Notes: generated by a model from the letters alone, not told the origin. A stretch of DNA of 64,000 nucleotides from DASXAI01 sp963798445 (GCA_963798445.1 CAWCTH010000003.1:1240001-1304000), one strand, 5' to 3'; numbered from the stretch's first letter, positions 33,980-43,151 are shown. Program-made: numbers and translations.

Positions 33980-36900
33980 TCAGCCGACGAGAGCCAGGTC
34001 ACCGCCAAGATCGCCCAGCCGACCTCGCTCGATCGCGGCGCCGAACGCCTCGTCGCCGAGCACCGCCTGCGCCAGGGCCATGGCGTCATCGACGTCGTCG
34101 TGCTGGAACGGCGGCACCGGGGCGCCGGCCTCGTTGCGGAGGTGCTCCGCATAGCCGAGCAGACGGGCCGCTCGCTCCCCGTCGCCCGCCTCGGCGGCGA
34201 GCACACTGAGCACCGAGCAGCACGCCGCCGCCCCCACCAGCATGTCGCTCTGGGGGTCGATGCGGTTCCTGAACCGGCGAGGACCCCCGGCCAGGTAGAG
34301 CTCGAGCGCTTCGGTGGCGGCCACCGCGGCCGCGCCATTGCGGCCGTGGAGCCGGTCGAGGATGGCCGTCCCGGTGAGGGCAAGGAACATCACGGGCGCG
34401 TTCCTCAGCCGCCGAGATCCCTCCAGCGCCCGCGCGTACATGGCCTCGGCGCGCCCGATGTCGCCATCGTGGAGCAGCACCCATCCGAGACGGACGACCA
34501 GCGATCCCGTAAAGCCTCTGAGTCCGATCGCGTCATTGGTGGCGATCGCCTCCTCCAGCGTCCTGGTCGCGGCGGCATAGTCACCGGAGCGCTCGTCGAA
34601 ATCGGCCACCATGCCAAGGGACATGGAGAGCATGACCGGTCGGTCGAGACGGGAGAAGCCCTCGGCGGCGACCCGGTAGTGGTGCTCGGCCTGGATCAGA
34701 TCACCGTCCAGCATCGCCAGCTTCGCCCGCGAGTAGGCCAACGCGGCCATCTCGAACAGGCCCTCGGGCGCATCACCGTAGAACGCGAGCACCTGCAGCC
34801 GGCGGCGACGAGCTTCGTCCACGTCGCCCCGCACGGCGGCGATCTCGGCGTAGAACGAGTGGGCCAACGCGGTCGACGCAACGTCGCCGCGGTCTCGGAA
34901 GGTCGCCAGTGCCGACTCGAGGTCGTCGTCGGCACGATCTGGTGAGCCCGTGATGAACTCGATCAGCCCGCGACCCGTCAGCGCGAGAGCACGGGTGCTC
35001 TCGCTCGCTTCGCCCCGGCAGTCGAAAGCCTTGTCGAGCCAGCGCCTCCCCTCCAGAACGGTGCCCGCCAGCCAGTGCTGCCAGCTGGCACCGCCAGCGA
35101 TCATGAGCGCGGTCTCGGCGTCGTCGTTGCCGACAGCCCACTCGAGCGCGGCCCTCAGGTTGTCCTGCTCGTCGTCGATCGCCGTGAGCCAGGCACGCTG
35201 ACGATCGCCGATGAAGGCGGCGGCGCTCTCCGAGCAGAGCCGGGCGTAGTGCGCCGCCATGATGTTGCGGACGGTTTCGGCATCGCCTCGTTCGGCCAGC
35301 TTCTCGCGGCCGTACTGGGCCAGCGTCTGGAGCTGCGTGAAGCGCAGCCCGTCGGCCCTTGGTAGGGCGATGACGAGTGACTTGTCGACGAGCGCATGGA
35401 TGACGTCGTGGAGATCGAGGGCCGCCAGCGTCTCATCCGCGCAGACGGCCTCGGCCGTCGCCAGATCACAACCGCCGGGGAACACCGCCAGCCGCTCGAA
35501 GACGCGCTGCTCGTCGTCGAACAGCAGCTCGTAGCTCCAGTCGACCACGGCCCGCAGTGTCTGCTGGCGGGGCAAGGCCGTGCGGGACCCACCGGTGAGC
35601 AGGCGGAAGCGATCGTTGAGACGCGACGAGATCTGCTGGATCGGGAACGCTCGGGTGCGAGCCGCCGCCAGCTCGATGGCGAGCGGCAGCCCGTCGAGGC
35701 GGGCGCAGATGTCGGCGATCACCGCGACATGGTCGTCGGTGAGCTCGAGATGGGCGCCGGCGGCCTGAGCGCGCGCGACGAAGAGACGGACGGCGTCGCC
35801 GGCGGCCAGCGGCGGCACGGCCCAGATGGTCTCGCCTCCTACGCGCAGCCCCTCACGGCTCGTGGCGAGGAGGCGCAGGCCCGGGCAATGACGCAACAGG
35901 TCCTCGGCGACCTCGGCGGCGGTGGCGATCACGTGCTCGCAGTTGTCGAGCACGATCAGCAGCTCTCGGTCACCGATCACCTCGACCAGCCGGCTCGGGT
36001 CCGGTAGGTCGAGTGCGGTCGCGATCGCGGCGCGGACGCCGGCCGGGTCGCCCACCGGGGCCAGCTCCACGAGGCAACCGCCGAACGTCAGACCGGCGGA
36101 CTGCGTGCGCGCCACCTCAAGGGCGAGCCGGGTCTTGCCGACGCCTCCCGGCCCCACCAGCGTGAGGAAGCGATGCTCGGCCAGCAGTCGCGTGAGCTCG
36201 TGCAGCTCGGCGTCGCGGCCAACCAATGGCGTCAGTGACTCGGGGATGGTCGAGCGAGACTGGATGCGCGTGGTGGTGCCGGGACTGGCGACAGCGGGCG
36301 GATCCAGCGACGCGTCCTGGGCCAGGATCGCCGCCTCCAACCGGCGGAGCTCGGGTCCGGGTTCGAGACCGAGCTCCTCGCCCAGGATGTGACGACCCTC
36401 TTGGAAGATCCTCAGGGCGTCGGCCTGCCGGCCGGCGCGGTACAGCGCGATCATGAGCAGCCCTCGCAGCCGCTCGCGCCAGGGATAGGTGGTGACGAGC
36501 CCCTCGAGCTGCACAATGGCACCCTGGTGACGACCGAGCCGGAGCTCGATGTCGAGGCGTTCCTCGATCGCGGCGAGACGCAGTTCGGACAACCGGGCGA
36601 TGGTCGCCACCGCGAAGTCGTCGTAGGCGAAGTCGGCAAGGGCATCGCCCCGCCACAGCGAATCCGCCTCGGCCAGCAGCGCGACCGCGCCGCTCAGGTC
36701 ACCACCCGCCGCCGCCCCCTGTCCCGCGGTGACCATCTGTTCGTACCGATGTACATCGATCGCTTCGGCCGGAAGCTCCAGTGCATAGCCCCCGCCGCGC
36801 ATGGTGACGAGGTCGGCCGCGCCAAGCGTGCGTCGCAGCTTCGACGCCAGCCCCTGCAGACCGTTTCGCACCGCCGCCGGCGGATCTTCACCCCACAGCG

Positions 36901-37045
36901 CGTCGACGAGCTGTTCCGTGGGGACCACTCGACCCACGTGCAGAGCCAGGATGGCGAGGAGCGTCCGCAGCTTCGCCCCGGCGACCACGACGTCACGCTC
37001 GTAGTCATCGAGCACCTCGAGCTCACCTAGCAACCCGACGCGCAT
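33980..37045 (-). CDS. BTAD/AfsR-type transcriptional regulator with NTPase and TPR domains
   Basis: About 1021 residues. An N-terminal winged-helix DNA-binding domain (LLGELEVLDDYERDVVVAGAKLRTLLA, LWGEDPPAAVRNGLQGL) is followed by a BTAD helical domain (RYEQMVTAGQGAAAGGDL to LRIFQEGRHILGEELGLEPG). Next comes an NB-ARC/STAND ATPase with P-loop GPGGVGKT (about residue 300) and LIVLDNCEHVI Walker B, then TPR-like repeats to the end. These proteins integrate nucleotide and partner binding to activate secondary metabolism or transport genes. It sits directly upstream of the MMPL gene, a plausible target. Confidence 0.9.
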   Translation of the reverse strand: MRVGLLGELEVLDDYERDVVVAGAKLRTLLAILALHVGRVVPTEQLVDALWGEDPPAAVRNGLQGLASKLRRTLGAADLVTMRGGGYALELPAEAIDVHRYEQMVTAGQGAAAGGDLSGAVALLAEADSLWRGDALADFAYDDFAVATIARLSELRLAAIEERLDIELRLGRHQGAIVQLEGLVTTYPWRERLRGLLMIALYRAGRQADALRIFQEGRHILGEELGLEPGPELRRLEAAILAQDASLDPPAVASPGTTTRIQSRSTIPESLTPLVGRDAELHELTRLLAEHRFLTLVGPGGVGKTRLALEVARTQSAGLTFGGCLVELAPVGDPAGVRAAIATALDLPDPSRLVEVIGDRELLIVLDNCEHVIATAAEVAEDLLRHCPGLRLLATSREGLRVGGETIWAVPPLAAGDAVRLFVARAQAAGAHLELTDDHVAVIADICARLDGLPLAIELAAARTRAFPIQQISSRLNDRFRLLTGGSRTALPRQQTLRAVVDWSYELLFDDEQRVFERLAVFPGGCDLATAEAVCADETLAALDLHDVIHALVDKSLVIALPRADGLRFTQLQTLAQYGREKLAERGDAETVRNIMAAHYARLCSESAAAFIGDRQRAWLTAIDDEQDNLRAALEWAVGNDDAETALMIAGGASWQHWLAGTVLEGRRWLDKAFDCRGEASESTRALALTGRGLIEFITGSPDRADDDLESALATFRDRGDVASTALAHSFYAEIAAVRGDVDEARRRRLQVLAFYGDAPEGLFEMAALAYSRAKLAMLDGDLIQAEHHYRVAAEGFSRLDRPVMLSMSLGMVADFDERSGDYAAATRTLEEAIATNDAIGLRGFTGSLVVRLGWVLLHDGDIGRAEAMYARALEGSRRLRNAPVMFLALTGTAILDRLHGRNGAAAVAATEALELYLAGGPRRFRNRIDPQSDMLVGAAACCSVLSVLAAEAGDGERAARLLGYAEHLRNEAGAPVPPFQHDDVDDAMALAQAVLGDEAFGAAIERGRLGDLGGDLALVG

Positions 37046-37173
37046 GGGTGGCACGATACTCCTGCGCTACCGAACGGGCTTCTGCCCGCCGGCAGCCTCG
37101 TGCGCGTGCGGCCGGATTCGCTCCCGCGAGGCGTCGACCATCGCGGCCGACCTCACGGGCTATCTTCGACGCG

Positions 37174-37767
37174 ATGGCGGGCTACGACGTCAAGCCGCTG
37201 AGCGAGGAGACCTGGGCCGACTTCGCCCGGCTGGTGGAGCGGCACAACGGTGTCTGGGGCGGGTGCTGGTGCATGGGGTTCCATGCCGAGGGCGCCCAGC
37301 GCGGATCTGTCGACCGTCGAGCGCAGAAGGAACGTCGTGTCCGTGACGGCGAGGCGCACGCGGCGCTGGTCTTCGATGGCGACCGGTGCGTCGGCTGGTG
37401 CCAGTTCGGCGCCCCTGAAGAGCTGCCCCGGATCAAGTTCGGACGCGCCTACCGCGAGACCGCCCCGGTCCCGCCGGATTGGCGGATCACGTGCTTCTTC
37501 GTGGACAAGTCCTACCGCCACAAGGGTGTGGCCGCGGCCGCGTTGCAGGGTGCGCTGGCCGAGATCGCTCGGCTCGGCGGTGGGAGGGTGGAGAGCTCTC
37601 CTGAGGATGCCGAAGGGCGGAAGGTCTCCAACGCGTTTCTGTACAACGCCACCGTGTCGATGTTCGAGCGGCAGGGTTTCGTTCGGACCCGGCAACTGGG
37701 CAAGAACAACTGGCTGGTGACGAAGAAGGTGCGCAGCCGCGGGACCGGCCCGAAAGTCGAGTCGTGA
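37174..37767 (+). CDS. GNAT family N-acetyltransferase
   Basis: A 197-residue protein. CFFVDKSYRHKGVAAAALQGAL is the acetyl-CoA binding motif A with its R-H-K-G-V-A loop. The N-terminal GGCWCMGFHAEGA segment is shared by a subgroup of uncharacterised GNAT proteins. ATG 37174 avoids the overlap with the divergent regulator. A VOC gene follows 19 bases later, and the two are likely co-transcribed. Acceptor unknown. Confidence 0.85.
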   Translation: MAGYDVKPLSEETWADFARLVERHNGVWGGCWCMGFHAEGAQRGSVDRRAQKERRVRDGEAHAALVFDGDRCVGWCQFGAPEELPRIKFGRAYRETAPVPPDWRITCFFVDKSYRHKGVAAAALQGALAEIARLGGGRVESSPEDAEGRKVSNAFLYNATVSMFERQGFVRTRQLGKNNWLVTKKVRSRGTGPKVES

Positions 37768-37786
37768 CACAACCGAGGAGGCCGCA

Positions 37787-38434
37787 GTGAGCACCAACCA
37801 GGACGTCGGCACCGCCAACATGAACCTCGAGGTGGTCGTGATCCCGGTGTCGGACGTCGACCGTGCCAAGCAGTTCTACGGGAATCTCGGGTGGCGGCTC
37901 GACGCCGACGTCTCCATCGGTGCCACCTTCCGCATCGTCCAGTTCACGCCCCCTGGCTCCGGGTGCTCGGTCCAGTTCGGCACCAGCGTCACCTCAGCGG
38001 CGCCGGGTTCGACCCAGGCCCTCTACCTGGTCGTGTCCGACATCGAGGCCGCCCGCGCCGGGTTCCTCGCCCGCGGTGTCGACATCGGCGAGGTGTTCCA
38101 CGAGCAGGCCCTCGGTGCTCGGTTCGAGCCCGGCGCCAGCGGCCGCCTCAGTGGCCCCGCGCCCGAGCGCGGCACCTACGGATCGTTTGCCTCGTTCCGC
38201 GATCCGGACGGCAACAGCTGGCTGCTCCAGGAGATCACCACACGGCTGCCTGGACGGGTCGACGCCGCCGCGACGACGTTCGCTTCCGCCAACGATCTGG
38301 CCAGCGCGCTGCGCCGTGCGGCGGCGGCCCACGGCGAGCACGAGAAGCGCATCGGCACGGCCGACGCCAACTGGCCCGACTGGTACGCCGACTACATGGT
38401 GCGGGAGCAATCCGGCGACGAACTGCCGTCATGA
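37787..38434 (+). CDS. VOC/glyoxalase family protein
   Basis: A 215-residue protein with the paired beta-alpha-beta-beta-beta units of the VOC superfamily: VVVIPVSDVDRAKQFYGNLGW, then ALYLVVSDIEAARAGFLARG and SFRDPDGNSWLLQEI near the end (metal ligand Glu). A C-terminal helical extension of about 50 residues (ASALRRAAAAHGEHE) is not part of the VOC fold. GAGGAGGCC precedes GTG 37787. Its ATGA overlaps the next gene. Role could be a dioxygenase or isomerase; not assignable. Confidence 0.85.
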   Translation: MSTNQDVGTANMNLEVVVIPVSDVDRAKQFYGNLGWRLDADVSIGATFRIVQFTPPGSGCSVQFGTSVTSAAPGSTQALYLVVSDIEAARAGFLARGVDIGEVFHEQALGARFEPGASGRLSGPAPERGTYGSFASFRDPDGNSWLLQEITTRLPGRVDAAATTFASANDLASALRRAAAAHGEHEKRIGTADANWPDWYADYMVREQSGDELPS

Positions 38435-38943
38435 CGGGCCTCGGCCGTCAGCTCGTGGTCGGTGCGGTGGCCGGCGCCGCCGGCACGGCGGCGATGGACC
38501 TGTTGCTGTACGGGCGTTACCGCCGAGACGGCGGCGAGGATTCCCTCTGGCGGTGGGAGTCCGCGGCAGGAGTCAGCACCTGGGACGAAGCGTCCGCGCC
38601 CGGGCAAGTCGGCCGGAAGCTGGAGCGCCTCGCCACGCGGCGACCGCCACCGGACCGCTGGGCGAGGACGACGACGAACCTCATGCACTGGGCCACGGGC
38701 ATCGGTTGGGGCATCCAGTACGGCGCGCTGGCCAGCCGAACGTCTCGGCTCCCGTGGACTCGTGCGCTCGCGCTGGGACCGGCGGCGTGGCTCACCAGCT
38801 ACGCCGTCCTCCCGTTGGCCAAGGTGTACAAGCCGATCTGGGAGTACGACGCACGCACGCTCAGCGAGGACCTGTCCGCCCACGTCGTCTTCGGCATGGC
38901 CACGAGCACAGCGTTCGCCGTGCTCGTAGGGGGGAAACGATGA
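38431..38943 (+). CDS. Small membrane protein of unknown function
   Basis: A 170-residue protein coupled to the VOC gene by a 4-base ATGA overlap. VVGAVAGAAGTAAMDLLLYGR at the N-terminus is a glycine/alanine-rich helix, then a polar stretch, and three further hydrophobic segments (LMHWATGIGWGIQYGAL, ALALGPAAWLTSYAVLPLA, HVVFGMATSTAFAVLVG). I do not recognise a named family with certainty; the pattern resembles DUF1440-like membrane proteins. No function can be assigned. Confidence 0.7.
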   Translation: MTGLGRQLVVGAVAGAAGTAAMDLLLYGRYRRDGGEDSLWRWESAAGVSTWDEASAPGQVGRKLERLATRRPPPDRWARTTTNLMHWATGIGWGIQYGALASRTSRLPWTRALALGPAAWLTSYAVLPLAKVYKPIWEYDARTLSEDLSAHVVFGMATSTAFAVLVGGKR

Positions 38944-39045
38944 CCGGTACCGTCCCGCATGCTCCCGTCGGCTACCAGCAGGACGTGCAAGGCCAGACCG
39001 TCGTCGTCATCGGCGGGAGCCCGGGCATGGGGCTGGCGACGGCAT
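38940..39045 (+). pseudogene. Truncated N-terminus of an SDR oxidoreductase
   Basis: From ATG 38940 (ATGA overlap with the preceding stop) the frame reads QDVQGQTVVVIGGSPGMGLATA, the first strand and Gly-rich nucleotide loop of a short-chain dehydrogenase. After about 39045 the similarity ends and the next gene starts at 39104. Neither alternative frame continues the SDR, so most of the gene is deleted, not frameshifted. Confidence 0.65.
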
Positions 39046-39103
39046 CCACCCGGGCAACCTCATCGCGGAGAGCCGCCGCTCGCCGGCGAGGCATGCTTCC
39101 CCG

Positions 39104-39559
39104 ATGGCCAACTGGAACGACGTCGAGCAGGAGGAGCCCGCCTTCGCAGCGAGGGTGCGTGCTCTCTTCGACGCCCGCAAGCACAAGACGCTCGCCACGT
39201 TGCGCGCCGACGGGTCGCCGCGCATCTCCGGCATCGAGGTGGAGTTCACTGCCGGCGAGCTCACCTTCGGTTCGATGCCGGACGCCCGTAAGGGCACCGA
39301 TCTGATCCGCGACCCCAGGTTCGCCTTGCACGGGCCGACCGTCGACCCGCCCGAGGGAGATCCGGCTGGTTGGCTGGGAGAAGCCAAGGTGGCCGGTCGG
39401 GCCGTCCTCGTCGGCGACCTCGAGGGCGAGACGACTGGTCAGCTGTTCCGAGCCGAGCTCGACGAGGTGGTGCTGACCCGACTCACCGACGCCGGTGATC
39501 GTTTGCTCATCGAGGTGTGGCGGCCCGGTGTGCCCCTGCGCCGTATCGAACGAGACTGA
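39104..39559 (+). CDS. Pyridoxamine 5'-phosphate oxidase-fold protein (F420/flavin binding)
   Basis: A 151-residue split beta-barrel protein. HKTLATLRADGSPRISGIEVEF and SMPDARKGTDLIRDPRFALH match the small actinobacterial PPOX-fold family whose characterised members (Rv1155-like) bind F420 or FMN and reduce varied substrates. WRPGVPLRRIERD is the end of the barrel. The start lies just after the truncated SDR; ATG 39104 is the first in frame with the family pattern. Confidence 0.8.
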   Translation: MANWNDVEQEEPAFAARVRALFDARKHKTLATLRADGSPRISGIEVEFTAGELTFGSMPDARKGTDLIRDPRFALHGPTVDPPEGDPAGWLGEAKVAGRAVLVGDLEGETTGQLFRAELDEVVLTRLTDAGDRLLIEVWRPGVPLRRIERD

Positions 39560-39616
39560 CGCACGGCACGCTCGCCGGCGCCGCCGGTTCGGCGCGGCAC
39601 GAGTAGCGTCGGGCCG

Positions 39617-40183
39617 GTGCTGGTCGTCGGGCTCACGGGTGGTATCGGCGCGGGCAAATCGACCGTGGCGCGCATGCTCTCGGCCAACGGCGCCACCGTG
39701 ATCGACGTGGACGGGCTCGGCCACGTGGTGTTGCAGCCCGGAGGCAAGGCCCACGACGCGGTGCTCGACGCGTTCGGGACGGTCGATCGGCGCGAGCTCG
39801 GTGCCATCGTGTTCGCCGACGCCGCCGCACTCGCCCGGCTCACCGCCATCAGCCACCCGGCCATCAACGCCGAGCTGATCGAGGTGCTCGCCGGCATCGA
39901 CGCCGAGGTGGTCGTGCTCGACATGGCGATCCTCGCGGAGAGCAACCTCGGCCGCGGCGTGTACGACGTGGTGGTGACGGTCGAAGCCCCGATCGAGCTG
40001 CGGGTGGAGCGGGCCGTCGCACGTGGCATGGCCGAGACCGACGTGCGTCGTCGCCTCGCCGCACAAGCGTCGGAATCGCAGCGCCGGCAACTGGCCCAGC
40101 ACGTGCTTGTCAACGACGGGACCGAGGCCCACCTCGCCGCCCAGGTCGCGCAGTGCTGGGCGGCGCTCACGAGCGGCGGCTGA
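39617..40183 (+). CDS. coaE: Dephospho-CoA kinase
   Basis: A 188-residue P-loop kinase. GLTGGIGAGKSTVARML is the Walker A, VIDVDGLGHVV carries the substrate-binding Asp pair, and VEAPIELRVERAVARGM with RLAAQASESQRRQLA forms the lid. The enzyme phosphorylates the 3' hydroxyl of dephospho-CoA, the last step of CoA synthesis. It is normally essential. In many actinobacteria coaE sits near rpsA and uvrB; here it stands alone between a PPOX gene and an EamA transporter. GTG 39617 fits the family start. Confidence 0.95.
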   Translation: MLVVGLTGGIGAGKSTVARMLSANGATVIDVDGLGHVVLQPGGKAHDAVLDAFGTVDRRELGAIVFADAAALARLTAISHPAINAELIEVLAGIDAEVVVLDMAILAESNLGRGVYDVVVTVEAPIELRVERAVARGMAETDVRRRLAAQASESQRRQLAQHVLVNDGTEAHLAAQVAQCWAALTSGG

Positions 40184-40256
40184 TCACCCATCTGGCCGGC
40201 CGGGCAACAGGTGCGACGCGGCCATCCGCCCGACGGCGCGACAGCCCGAAGGGTTG

Positions 40257-40284
40257 CCGTGGTCGTACCACGGTCGTACCACGG
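40257..40284. repeat. Hairpin and 11-bp tandem repeat downstream of coaE
   Basis: CCGTGG-TCGTA-CCACGG (40257-40273) can form a 6-bp hairpin. Its second half, TCGTACCACGG, is then repeated exactly at 40274-40284. It may be a terminator for coaE or a slipped duplication. The rest of 40184-40380 shows no gene. Confidence 0.45.
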
Positions 40285-40380
40285 AAGCATCGAACGGCTC
40301 GCCTCGGCGGCCGGTCGCCGAATCCAATCGATCGACATCTGACCGGCGGCGGCCACAGCAAGGTGGGCGCGTCGCTCGAT

Positions 40381-41361
40381 CTAGGGCGCGTCGGCCGAGG
40401 TGGTGGCTGAGGTGCTTGCGACCGCGGGCGCCCGAACATCGGTCGGTACAACCGTCACGCTGGCCGGCCGCGTGAGTACCGCGGCGACAGCCAGCAGCAC
40501 GACGAGCCCGCCGGCGGCCTGGATCAGCCCGACCGGTTCGTCATGGATGGGCCACGCGGCGGCGATGGCCACGACGTTCATCCCGAGCAGCAGCAGCGAG
40601 GACCGTGCCGCGGGGATGAACCGATGGGCCCAGCTCATCATGGTGTGGCCGACGATGCCGACCACGACGGCGACGAACACGAGGTAGAGCCAGTCGGCGC
40701 CGTCCAACTGGCGGTAGTCGTCGAGCGAGCAGGTCGCCAGCGCGATGGGCGTGATGAGAAGTCCGGCGAAGAGCGTCACGCCCGACATCCACTCCAGCGG
40801 GCTGATCGGCGTCGTCGAGCGGGCGCGCCGGTTGATGAGGTAGTAGCCGGTGAACGTCAGCATGGATGCGACGCAGAAGACGATGCCGACGCCGGAGCCT
40901 CGGACTTCGGGGTCGCCGCCGAAGATGGCGATGGTGACGCCGATCACGCCGACCGCGGTCCAGCCCACATGCCAGCCGGTGGCTCGCTCCCCGAGCCACC
41001 GGCCGGCGACGAGCAGAACGACGGCAGGCTGCAGCGTCTGGATGACGGCCAGCACGGCGACCGACGAATGCTGCAGGGCCGCGAACACGAACGCCAGGTT
41101 GATGCCGAAGAGTGCGCCAGGCAGCGCGGTGCGCTGCAGCACCGCCCTCGTGACCCGCCCACCGGTCGCATAGGTGAGGATCCAAACCAGCGGCACGGAC
41201 AACCAGAAGCGCATCGACACCGCAACGAGCGCGGGCGCCGAGATGAGCTTGGTGACCGGCGGCCCGAGCCCCCAGATCACGACGACCGTGATCATGACGG
41301 CACCGGCGACCGTCGACGACGGCTCGACGGCAACGTGGCCGATCGCGGGCCGCTCGCTCAC
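40381..41361 (-). CDS. EamA/DMT-family transporter
   Basis: A 326-residue protein with ten predicted hydrophobic helices in two EamA repeats (AGAVMITVVVIWGLGPPVTKLI for the first; VGIVFCVASMLTFTGYYLINRRA for the second). Conserved features FVFAALQHSSVAVLAVIQTLQP and GIVGHTMMSWAHRFIPAARSSLL match DMT exporters of amino acids or metabolites. GTG 41361 is preferred over the longer form because upstream residues are polar and unlike the family. A TAG ends it at 40381. Confidence 0.88.
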   Translation of the reverse strand: MSERPAIGHVAVEPSSTVAGAVMITVVVIWGLGPPVTKLISAPALVAVSMRFWLSVPLVWILTYATGGRVTRAVLQRTALPGALFGINLAFVFAALQHSSVAVLAVIQTLQPAVVLLVAGRWLGERATGWHVGWTAVGVIGVTIAIFGGDPEVRGSGVGIVFCVASMLTFTGYYLINRRARSTTPISPLEWMSGVTLFAGLLITPIALATCSLDDYRQLDGADWLYLVFVAVVVGIVGHTMMSWAHRFIPAARSSLLLLGMNVVAIAAAWPIHDEPVGLIQAAGGLVVLLAVAAVLTRPASVTVVPTDVRAPAVASTSATTSADAP

Positions 41362-41478
41362 GAGGGCGACCTCGGAGTCGCACAGCTGGGGTTCGCCATA
41401 GCAACCCCAGCTTCGCTCGCATCGATGCTGAACACACAGTCGCAACGGGCGACCAGGTCACCGTCGCGCCGCGACCCG

Positions 41479-42312
41479 TCAGCCGGCGATGAACACCACG
41501 GCCGCATCGTTGAAAGCGTCAGGTGCTTCGGCGTTCGGCGAATGGCCCGCGTCGACGCGCACGACGGTGAGATTGGGCATGGTCGTCTGTGCGTAGTGGC
41601 ACGGCTCGACAAACACCTGTTCCTTTCGGCCGGCCACCAGCAGGGTGGGACAGGTGTTGGCGCCGATGCGCTCCCGGACCGAGCTCGCCGGCGTGGTATG
41701 GCGAAGCGTGCCCGACACGCCGCGGGGCTGGAGGAGCGCCACGTCGGCCGCCAACGCCTCCCGGACGGCGGGAACGACGCGGTGCGAGCGTGCCGGGTTG
41801 GCGCTGCTCCGCTCGAGGTCGGCCAGGCCATGCTCGAGAATGCGATCCGCCTCAGCGTCGACGTTCGTCAGCATCGCCTCCCGCCAGCCAGGCCCAGCGA
41901 GGGCCGACGCCGAGTTGGTGAAGACGTGGCCGACGACCCGGTCCGGGTGGTCAAGTGCGTAGCGGAGCGTCAACGCCCCGCCAAGAGAATGACCGAGCAC
42001 GAACCAACGCTCGACACCCAGCTCACGCCGGATCTCTTCGAACGCGGCGACGTACGCATCCGGGTGGTACGCGAGCGGGTCCGAGGGCGACGGCGACCGT
42101 CCATGGCCGTACAGCTCGACGACCACCGGCGTCGCCACGGCACGGATGGCCGCCAGATTGGCCCGCCACAGTGCCCGCCCGGCCAGGAAGCCGTGCACCA
42201 TCAGAACCTCGGGACCGCCGCCTGGGTGGACGTCCACGTGGAGGCCCGACGCCGTCGCCAGGATCACTGGATGGAACCGATGCGCGCCACAGCCACGAGT
42301 CTCGCGTGCCAC
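41479..42312 (-). CDS. Alpha/beta-fold hydrolase
   Basis: Up to 277 residues from GTG 42312 (GTG 42267 would remove 15). VLMVHGFLAGRALWRANLAAI, then nucleophile elbow LGHSLGGAL, acid near VAGRKEQVF and base in DAGHSPNAEAP describe a complete catalytic triad. The sequence is of the general esterase/lactonase/dehalogenase class. It is convergent with nothing and follows the EamA gene at 117 bases in the same direction. Substrate unknown. Confidence 0.8.
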   Translation of the reverse strand: MARETRGCGAHRFHPVILATASGLHVDVHPGGGPEVLMVHGFLAGRALWRANLAAIRAVATPVVVELYGHGRSPSPSDPLAYHPDAYVAAFEEIRRELGVERWFVLGHSLGGALTLRYALDHPDRVVGHVFTNSASALAGPGWREAMLTNVDAEADRILEHGLADLERSSANPARSHRVVPAVREALAADVALLQPRGVSGTLRHTTPASSVRERIGANTCPTLLVAGRKEQVFVEPCHYAQTTMPNLTVVRVDAGHSPNAEAPDAFNDAAVVFIAG

Positions 42313-42336
42313 GGCTGCGTCGCCCCACCCTGGCTG

Positions 42337-43119
42337 TCAGTTGACGATGAGGAACGTGGTGCCGAGCACGAGGAGCCCGGCGCCGTAGACGCGCTCGAGC
42401 CGGGCGGAGTTCATGCGCAGCGCGGTCCTGGCGCCGACACTCGACAGTGGGACCGATGCGAAGGCGAAGACGGCGGTGACGGTCCAGTCGATGTGGCCGA
42501 GGGCGGCGTGCACGAAGGTGCCGGGCACGGCGAGGACGGCGGCGACGGCCAGCGAGCAGGCCAGTGCGGTCTTGATGGGCAGCTTCAGCAGGGCGAGGTA
42601 CAGGGGCACGAGGAGGAACCCGCCGGCGTTGGCCAGCAGCCCGGACAGGAACCCCACGGTAACGGCGACGACGGCGAGGCGAACGCGGCGCCGTGGCACG
42701 TCGACAGGCACGACCTCGGGATCGTCGGGACGCAGCAGGACGCGCAGCCCGATCGCCGCCACCGCCACGTCGGTGACCCGCACCAGCGCGTCACCGCCGA
42801 TCCAATACGTCGCCAGGGCGCCCACGATGGTGGCCGGGATGCCGAGGGCGACGCTCCACCTCACCACTTGTGGATCGGAGATCCCGGCGTGGCGGTACCG
42901 GCGCGAAGCGACCAGCGTTCCCGGGATCGTGGCCGGCAACGGCGACGCCACCGCGGCGATCGCAGGGATCCCGATCGCCGCCAGCAGTGGCGTCGCCAAC
43001 GCCGAGCCGCCTTTCCCGAACAACCCGCCCAGGAATCCGACGGCGGCGCCGATGAGCACGATCTCGATCCACTGCACGCCTCCAGCAGAACACCGCGTCG
43101 AACTGCTGTCCAAGACCAA
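42337..43119 (-). CDS. Sulfite exporter TauE/SafE (TSUP) family permease
   Basis: A 260-residue membrane protein with eight hydrophobic helices; GAAVGFLGGLFGKGGSALATPLL and VTVGFLSGLLANAGGFLLVPLY are the two TSUP repeat signatures. It would move sulfite, sulfonates or similar small anions. TTG 43119 is chosen because AGGAG sits 5 bases upstream; a GTG at 43077 is nearer the conserved part but has poor spacing. It is divergent from a LysR gene, 28 bases apart, so LysR control is likely. Confidence 0.87.
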   Translation of the reverse strand: MVLDSSSTRCSAGGVQWIEIVLIGAAVGFLGGLFGKGGSALATPLLAAIGIPAIAAVASPLPATIPGTLVASRRYRHAGISDPQVVRWSVALGIPATIVGALATYWIGGDALVRVTDVAVAAIGLRVLLRPDDPEVVPVDVPRRRVRLAVVAVTVGFLSGLLANAGGFLLVPLYLALLKLPIKTALACSLAVAAVLAVPGTFVHAALGHIDWTVTAVFAFASVPLSSVGARTALRMNSARLERVYGAGLLVLGTTFLIVN

Positions 43120-43132
43120 TGTTCTCCTGATC

Positions 43133-43151
43133 CCATAGCCTTTGTCTATGG
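43133..43151. promoter_or_regulatory. Inverted repeat with T-N11-A at the LysR start
   Basis: CCATAG-N7-CTATGG is a perfect 6-bp inverted repeat containing the LysR-type T-N11-A pattern (T43136, A43148). It overlaps the lysR ATG (43148) and lies upstream of the divergent TSUP gene. A likely autoregulatory and activation site. Confidence 0.6.
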
